Part shown: one piece after another, positions 58,702 through 64,000 of the stretch
Layout: every line of letters begins with the position of its first letter
How positions within the stretch are numbered: the stretch's first letter is position 1
From: Salinimicrobium sp963709775
Lineage (GTDB): Bacteria; Bacteroidota; Bacteroidia; Flavobacteriales; Flavobacteriaceae
DNA length: 64,000 nt
NCBI GenBank assembly: GCA_963709775.1
Contig: CAVPXS010000007.1
Coordinates: 483,367 to 547,366, forward strand
Reading direction: 5' to 3'
Program-made: the position numbers and the translations under genes
The notes under the pieces: model-generated
The model's database searches: none
What the model was told of the DNA's origin: nothing
Seen by the model: only the letters and a program-made list of their open reading frames with translations

Positions 58702-60085
58702 ATGAAACATTTCACCTACTTAACTTTGTTACTCGTAATGTCTACTATAGAAGCATTTTCAAATGTGAGCCTTCCCGCAATCTTTGGGAATAACATGGTT
58801 CTTCAGCGAAATACCGAAGCCAGGATCTGGGGCTGGGCAAAACCCGGAGAAGTCGTCAAGATATCCACCAGTTGGAGTACAGACACTCTTCAAACCAAAG
58901 TGGTCAACAACGGAAGCTGGGAAATTCTCCTGCCTACGCCCGATCTTCGGGAACCACAGGAGGTGACGATTACCGGCTATAATACAATTGTGCTCAAAAA
59001 TGTGCTTTTGGGAGAGGTATGGCTGGTAAGCGGGCAATCGAATATGGAATGGACTGCCGCTGCCGGAATAGACAATGCAGACGAAGCAATAGCCGGCGCA
59101 GAAAATGCCAAACATCCGTTTTTTCACGGTACACAACAGGACAGCTCCTACTCCGCAGCAGGATCTGGGCGGGGAGTGGGTAGTAAGTACTCCAGAAACT
59201 ATGAAGCACTTTAGCGCCGTTGCCTATTTCTTCGGAAAAAAGCTGAACGACGGAACTCAATGTACCGGTAGGACTGATCGACTCCAGCTGGGGAGGAACT
59301 CCGGCTGAAGTGTGGATGCCGGCGGAAGTTATTGAGGAAAATGAGGAGCTTAGTAAAGCAGCCGCAATGTTACCTGATGTTGAATGGGGACCCAGGAAAC
59401 CCGGCGCCCTTTATAACGCAATGATCGCCCCTCTCACTTCCTTCAACATTGCAGGAGTACTTTGGTATCAGGGGGAGTCTAATACAGATAATGCCGATCA
59501 TTATGAGCAAATTTTCTCTGCGCTTATTAATTCCTGGCGTCAAAAATGGAATTCTGAATTGCCTTTTTACTATGCCCAGATAGCTCCCTATGATTACGGG
59601 GATAACTTCGCCGGAGTAAAAGTTCGGGATGCTCAGCGCAGGGTGCTAAAAATGCCAAAAACCGGAATGGTTATAACCAGCGACATTGGAGATTTAGAAG
59701 ATATTCATCCTCGCAATAAGAAGGATGTTGGACTTAGGTTTGCTAATTTGGCTTTAAAAGAAATCTACGGAAAAGAAACAGCTGCCTATTTTCCCCTTTT
59801 TGAGAGGGTAGAGAAAAAGAAAGATAAGTTGCGGATCTACTTTGCAAATGCTGAAGAATTGAGAGTTGATAAAGAAAATTCTGCGTCCCAGTTTGAAGTG
59901 GCCGGAGAGGATGGAGAATTCCAGACTGTGGAAATGAAAGTCAATAAGGATTTTGTGGAGCTGAACATAAAAAAGATCGAAAAACCGCACAAGTACGCTA
60001 TTCCTGGAGAAATACCGGCACTTCCAACATTTTTAATGAAGCAGGATTACCGGCTTCAAGTTTTCTTGAAGAAATTCAGAAATAG
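58702..60085 (+). pseudogene. sialate O-acetylesterase-type esterase, broken by three 1-base indels
   Basis: Four frame pieces make one continuous protein. It opens with a signal peptide and N-terminal domain ending AGAEN. After an extra base near 59107 it reads PNIRFFTVHNRTAPTPQQDL to FFGKKLN. After an extra G at 59252-59253 it reads VPVGLIDSSWGGTPAEVWMP onward. After a missing base near 59993 it reads VRYSWRNTGTSNIF and NEAGLPASSFLEEIQK to TAG 60085. Correction gives 460 residues. SGQSNMEW carries the catalytic Ser and LEDIHPRNK the His. It would remove acetyl groups from sugars. Indels are both insertions and a deletion. Confidence 0.85.
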
Positions 60086-60116
60086 TTCTGCTTTTCAATT
60101 TAGGTGTAATAAAAAA

Positions 60117-60149
60117 ATACTCTTCAAAAATGTCATTTTTGAAGAGTAT
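60117..60149. terminator. strong bidirectional terminator between convergent saccharolytic genes
   Basis: ATACTCTTCAAAAATG-T-CATTTTTGAAGAGTAT is a perfect 16-bp stem with a one-base centre. It lies between the O-acetylesterase and GH3 stops, and runs of A and T flank it on both sides. Confidence 0.85.
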
Positions 60150-60190
60150 TTGAATTTAAAATTACTGCAGGAGTAAGGATATTTTCTTGA

Positions 60191-62502
60191 TTATTCTTCT
60201 CCCAAAGTAAAGGAAGTCTTTAGAGTTTCTACCGAATTTCCGCCGATGAAAACTTCAAATTCTCCCGGTTCCACAAGGTATTCTCCCTGATTATTGTAAA
60301 ATCCAAGCTCATCTTCAGTCAGTGTGAAATTCACTGTTCTTTTTTCACCTTTTTTCAGCTCTACCAATTCAAAACCTTTAAGTTCTCTTACAGGTCTTAC
60401 AGTGCTTCCGTAGAGATCACGGATGTAAAGCTGCACAACTTCCTTTCCGTCATAATTTCCGGTGTTGGTGATCTCTACAGAAACCTGCACATCCTCTCCC
60501 ATTTCAAATTGGTTTTTGTTCAGCTTTAGATTGTCATAGTTAAAAGTAGTATAGCTCAGCCCATAGCCAAAAGGATAGAGGGGCGTATTTTCCACATCCA
60601 TATAATGTGACCACCACACCATTTCTGCTCCCGGTTGGGATCTTCGGGACGGCCGGTACTTTGATGGTTGTAATAAATTGGTGTTTGACCAATGTTTCTG
60701 GGGAAGGTCATTGGAAGTTTTCCGCTGGGGTTGTAGTCTCCATAGAGTACCTGCGCAACCGCGTTACCTGTCTGTGTCCCCAGCTGCCATGCCTCGACAA
60801 TTGCCGGGATATTTTCTGCAGCCCAGTCAATAGCAAGAGGTCTTCCGTTGTTCAGTACAAGTACAACATTCCTATTGGCTGCATATACAGTCTCAAGCAG
60901 TTCCTGCTGCACTCCCGGAAGGTCCAGATTTGTGCGGCTTCTTCCTTCCCCACTCTGAAAACCATGCTCTCCAAGAACCATAACTACCACATCTGCGCTT
61001 TTCGCTGCTTCCACAGCTGCAGGGAATCCACTTTTATCGGTAGTATTAAAATTTACTTCCGTCAGGAAAGATTCTTCTCCCACTACAAGAGGTGCTCCTT
61101 GTTCAAAAGTAAGTTTGTTGCCTTTATATTTCTGCATGCCTTCAAGAACAGAAACGGCTGTGTTATCATCTGATGCTATTCTCCAGCTTCCAAGCGGACT
61201 GTTCTTATCATCTGCAAGATCTCCGATCAATGCTATATTTTGTCCGTTTTTCTTCAGCGGAAGGAGATTTCCTTCATTCTTGAGAAGGACGATCGACTTT
61301 TTAGCCATGTCGAGTACAGCTTCGTGATGGGCTGGATTACCAACCACTTCTTTTTCTCTTTTCGCGTCTAGATACCTGTAAGGATCATCCATTAAACCCA
61401 ATTCGTATTTCACCCGAAGAATTCTTCTCACAGCATCATCAACAAGCGCTTCTTCAAGCTTGCCTTCATTCACAAGCCCCACAATCTCATTAACATAAGA
61501 ATAGGCTTCCATATCCATGTCTACCCCGGCCTCGACCGCTTTTTTTGCAGCCATTTTCTCATTTTTCACAAAACCATGAACTACCATTTCTTCAATGGAA
61601 GCATAATCTGAAATTACAAATCCGTCGAAGCCCCACTTTCCTTTTAAAATGTCTCTTAGAATAAACTCATTTCCGGTCACAGGGATCTCATCCAGCGTAT
61701 TAAATCCGGTCATGAAGGTTCTAACTCCGGCTTCTTCGGCAGCTCTAAACGGTGGCAAAACCATGTTGTACAAAGTAGAATTTCCTATGTCTGCTTTGTT
61801 GTATTCGCGGCCGGCTTCAGCAAAACCGTAGCCCGCAAAATGTTTTGCAGTGGCAGCAACAGTAAGTGGATTGGAAAGATCTTTTCCCTGGAAACCTCTA
61901 ACTCTGGCAGCGGCGATCTTGCTCCCCAGGTAAGGATCTTCTCCTCCGCCTTCCATCACGCGGCCCCAACGGGCATCTCTTGAAATATCAACCATTGGCG
62001 CAAAGGTCCAGTTGATCCCCGAAGCAGCAGCTTCTGCAGCACCAACTTCAGCCGATCTTCTTATCGCCTCCATATCCCAACTGGCAGCTTCGGCCAGGGG
62101 AATCGGGCTAAGGGTTTTGTATCCGTGGATCACATCAAAACCAATGATAAGTGGAATTCCCAATCTTGATTCATTCACTACAATTTCCTGAACCGCCCTC
62201 ACCTGGTCGACTCCGCGAACGGTAAGCATGGAACCTACCCGGCCATTTCTTAAATGCTCATATTTTAATGCGGCATCCCCGTCTTTTGGCGCAGGACCGG
62301 TAACCTCCCAAAAACCGTTGTACTGGTTCATTTGCCCGGCTTTTTCTTCCAGCGTCATGATACTTAGAAGGGAATCAATTTTTGCTTCTATACTATCATT
62401 TGAGGATTGTGTGGAGTTCATATTTCTATCTTTTTTTCCGGTAAATCCGCTCAGCATCAAACCAGAGACTATGAGCAGAGTAAGGGACATTCTTGTTCTC
62501 AT
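60191..62502 (-). pseudogene. bglX: GH3 beta-glucosidase with a 1-base deletion
   Basis: The 5' frame (62502 to about 60625) holds the signal peptide, the GH3 TIM-barrel and the alpha/beta sandwich. The nucleophile Asp is in GFVISDYASIEEMV, and GSKIAAARVRGFQGKDLSNP and TAKHFAGYGFAEAGREYNKA are family segments. The 3' frame (60622 to 60191) continues MVWWSHYMDVENTPLYPFGY and the fibronectin-type III tail. Adding one A to the run at 60622-60624 joins REQK and MVWW and gives 770 residues, normal for BglX. It is predicted to be periplasmic and to cleave beta-linked glucose or xylose from oligosaccharides. Confidence 0.88.
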
Positions 62503-62503
62503 T

Positions 62504-63905
62504 TTATTGAAATTTATTTAGCTTAAAGTTTGTATGCTTCGGAAGAAGAACCAGTAGCCAATCCTGGCCTTTCCCCGAAGAAACAGGTTTATATATGTCA
62601 TTTTTGAGCAGCTTGTTTTTTACCACTTCTTCGGAAGTACCTGTTCGTGGATTGAACCAGTAGGCTTTTGGGTCTTCAAAGTTTAAGCGAGAAATATCCA
62701 CCTGAAATGATTGTCCTTCCGGGGTGTAAAAAAGGGCGAATTGAGGTGCATTTGTGGCAAGAATATGGGCCGAATCTTCAGGATTTGGACTTTTTATGAG
62801 CTCTTGGTTCGGTTCCATTTCTTGCCATTCCAGAGAAGTTAAAAATTTCCGGAGGTATTTCATTTGCTGTGCTCCCGGCAGATCGAGTGCTTCTTTCCAG
62901 CCGAGCCTGGCATCCAGAGTGGGGGTTCTGCCCTGATCGAACATTTGCCAAATATCATTACTACCATAGGTATAGCCTGCGGCCCCTCCAAGAAAGCTAT
63001 TGTATGCAGAAACTCTTACATCTGTGTCGTCCAGACGTTCATAACTTTCCTCCTCCCAAAACCGGTCAGGAATATCTTCATACCTTGCTTCTCCATTTAT
63101 AACCGGTCTTTTAATTGATTTCTCCATGCTTTTTTGAGGATACTGATATTCTCTGGCTAGGCTGGAATGTCCGCTCTGATACATGTCGATGTCCAGCCAG
63201 CCTTCATCAAAAAAGTCTGAAGCCAGCTTTGCACCCGAAGGATGATAAGATATTAGATGATTTTTATCTGCACTTCGAAGACCTTTGGCAAGGCTGCGAA
63301 TAATTTCATAATGTAGGGCATTTTCTGGTATTCTATCTCCTCCCAGGATCCAGATGATATTGGATGATCCTTATACCTGTTTCCTAAAAGTTCTCCATAT
63401 TTTTTAGCATTTTGGTGTAAATATTTCCGGGCCAACACCCCATCTTTTATTGAATTTATCACCCCAGGTGGGAAGAAGCCCCACATATTGGCCATTTTTT
63501 TCTGATTCTAAAAGAACAAAATCGAGCAGCTCGAAATAATTCTCATTTAGCTGGGTGGGATCATTGTCAACTAAAGGGTTCTCGCCGTAGGCATTTGGAC
63601 TATTAAGACCGTCCATTTCTGCAAGCACAACTGTTTGGATAACAGTAAATCCTTTGTCTTTCGTTATTTAAATATTCAGCAACCTCATTCCTGTCCAGCC
63701 TGTGAACCAGCTCCCAGGCGGTATCTCCCAGCCAGAAGAAGGGTTCACCGTTATCAGTCTTGAGATGACTCCTGTCTTCACCTAATTTAAGAAAAGGCAG
63801 TTGTTGGGCTATCACCTCGTTTGCAGAAAATAGAAGAATGAAAAGAGCAACCAGCCTGAACTTTATTGGAGATAAAAGCAAAAGATTTGAGCAGTGCATT
63901 TTCAT
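62504..63905 (-). pseudogene. GH140-like putative apiosidase (DUF4038 domain), broken by three indels
   Basis: Pieces in three frames assemble into a 466-residue secreted glycosidase. First come a signal peptide and LGDTAWELVHRLDRNEVAEY. After an indel near 63645 it reads GFTVIQTVVLAEMDGLNSPN to GVGPEIFTP. After an indel near 63412 it reads NAKKYGELLGNRYKDHP. After a missing base near 63350 it reads IIWILGGDRIPENALHYEI, GWLDIDMYQSGHS and the C-terminal domain to 62504. WLGDTAWE, the AEMDGL strand and ILGGDR are hallmarks of DUF4038/GH140, whose characterised member acts on apiose in pectin. The gene is 1 base from the GH3 start. Confidence 0.82.
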
Positions 63906-63932
63906 TATGTAAATTTATGATCTTGTATGCTT

Positions 63933-64000
63933 CTACTTCTGAACAGCTTCAGGATTTATTATTTCGTTGTAATTTTTGATCAGTTGAAGCGTAGATTCAT
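63933..64000 (-). CDS. C-terminal end of an unidentified gene, cut by the window edge
   Basis: A minus-strand frame open from base 64000 encodes ESTLQLIKNYNEIINPEAVQK and stops at TAG (63933-63935). It ends 28 bases before the GH140 start on the same strand, so it is probably the preceding gene of the saccharolytic operon. Too little is present to name a family. Confidence 0.4.
   Translation of the reverse strand, partial: ESTLQLIKNYNEIINPEAVQK

Noticed and set aside
59105..59308. Independent 67-residue gene inside the esterase region
   Set aside because: Its sequence is the middle part of the esterase in a shifted frame, not a separate gene.
60191..60622. Independent 143-residue fibronectin-like gene
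   Set aside because: It is the C-terminal part of the GH3 enzyme, separated by a one-base deletion.

Overview
The window looks like chromosome of a Flavobacteriaceae-type Bacteroidota, probably marine or saline. The evidence is the promoter grammar (TAnnTTTG -7 boxes, often directly upstream of start codons, with no Shine-Dalgarno sequences), lipoproteins, a CzcA-TolC fusion of a kind seen in Bacteroidota, a RAYT transposase with its palindromes, and a glycan-degradation locus at the right end. The window begins inside scoB and ends inside an unidentified gene.

Layout. 1-5.5 kb: end of a CoA-transferase gene, a small unknown protein, a DEDDy exonuclease, a serine hydrolase, a frameshifted ogt, a CNNM/CBS membrane protein and a lipoate ligase. 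5.7-16.8 kb: a ten-gene minus-strand operon for an unidentified glycan or glycoconjugate. It holds two sugar-nucleotide-type epimerase modules (one fused to a glycosidase-like domain), an SDR, a zinc-type alcohol dehydrogenase, a Gfo/Idh/MocA oxidoreductase, one GT4 and three CgeB-like glycosyltransferases, and a methyltransferase, all behind one structured leader. 18.1-28.7 kb: heme biosynthesis. hemA-C-D-[RAYT]-E-(unknown)-F-B run leftward; an AraC regulator (frameshifted), hemH, an inserted toxin-antitoxin pair and hemJ run rightward. Only hemL is missing from the glutamyl-tRNA to protoheme route.

28.7-36.9 kb: a histidine kinase, enoyl-CoA hydratase, radical SAM protein, HD hydrolase, acyltransferase, bacilliredoxin, a DnaJ/TerB protein, a TonB-receptor relic, and a DtxR-type regulator with a predicted operator coupled to a ZIP transporter. 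36.9-46.6 kb: metal handling, with a heavy-metal RND adaptor and pump fused to an outer-membrane factor, feoA-feoB plus a 50-residue Cys-rich partner, and a SCO copper chaperone. 46.7-57.5 kb: rseP, a 5'-nucleotidase lipoprotein, two tRNA-Asn genes, a long-chain acyl-CoA ligase, proC, an M28 peptidase, an HD hydrolase, a repeat lipoprotein, a DUF1028 protein and tRNA-Arg. 57.6-64 kb: a saccharolytic locus with an SGNH esterase, a sialate-type O-acetylesterase, a GH3 beta-glucosidase and a GH140-like putative apiosidase.

Five recognisable genes (ogt, araC, the O-acetylesterase, GH3 and GH140) are broken by ten single- or two-base indels. Restoring them gives full-length conserved proteins, so assembly error is the first hypothesis and real decay the second. 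The features most likely to be new are the ten-gene glycan operon with its glycosidase-epimerase fusion and structured leader, the unknown protein embedded in the heme operon, and the Asn-Pro-Ala-His-Gly repeat lipoprotein. All family names come from reading motifs and from memory; no database search was run.
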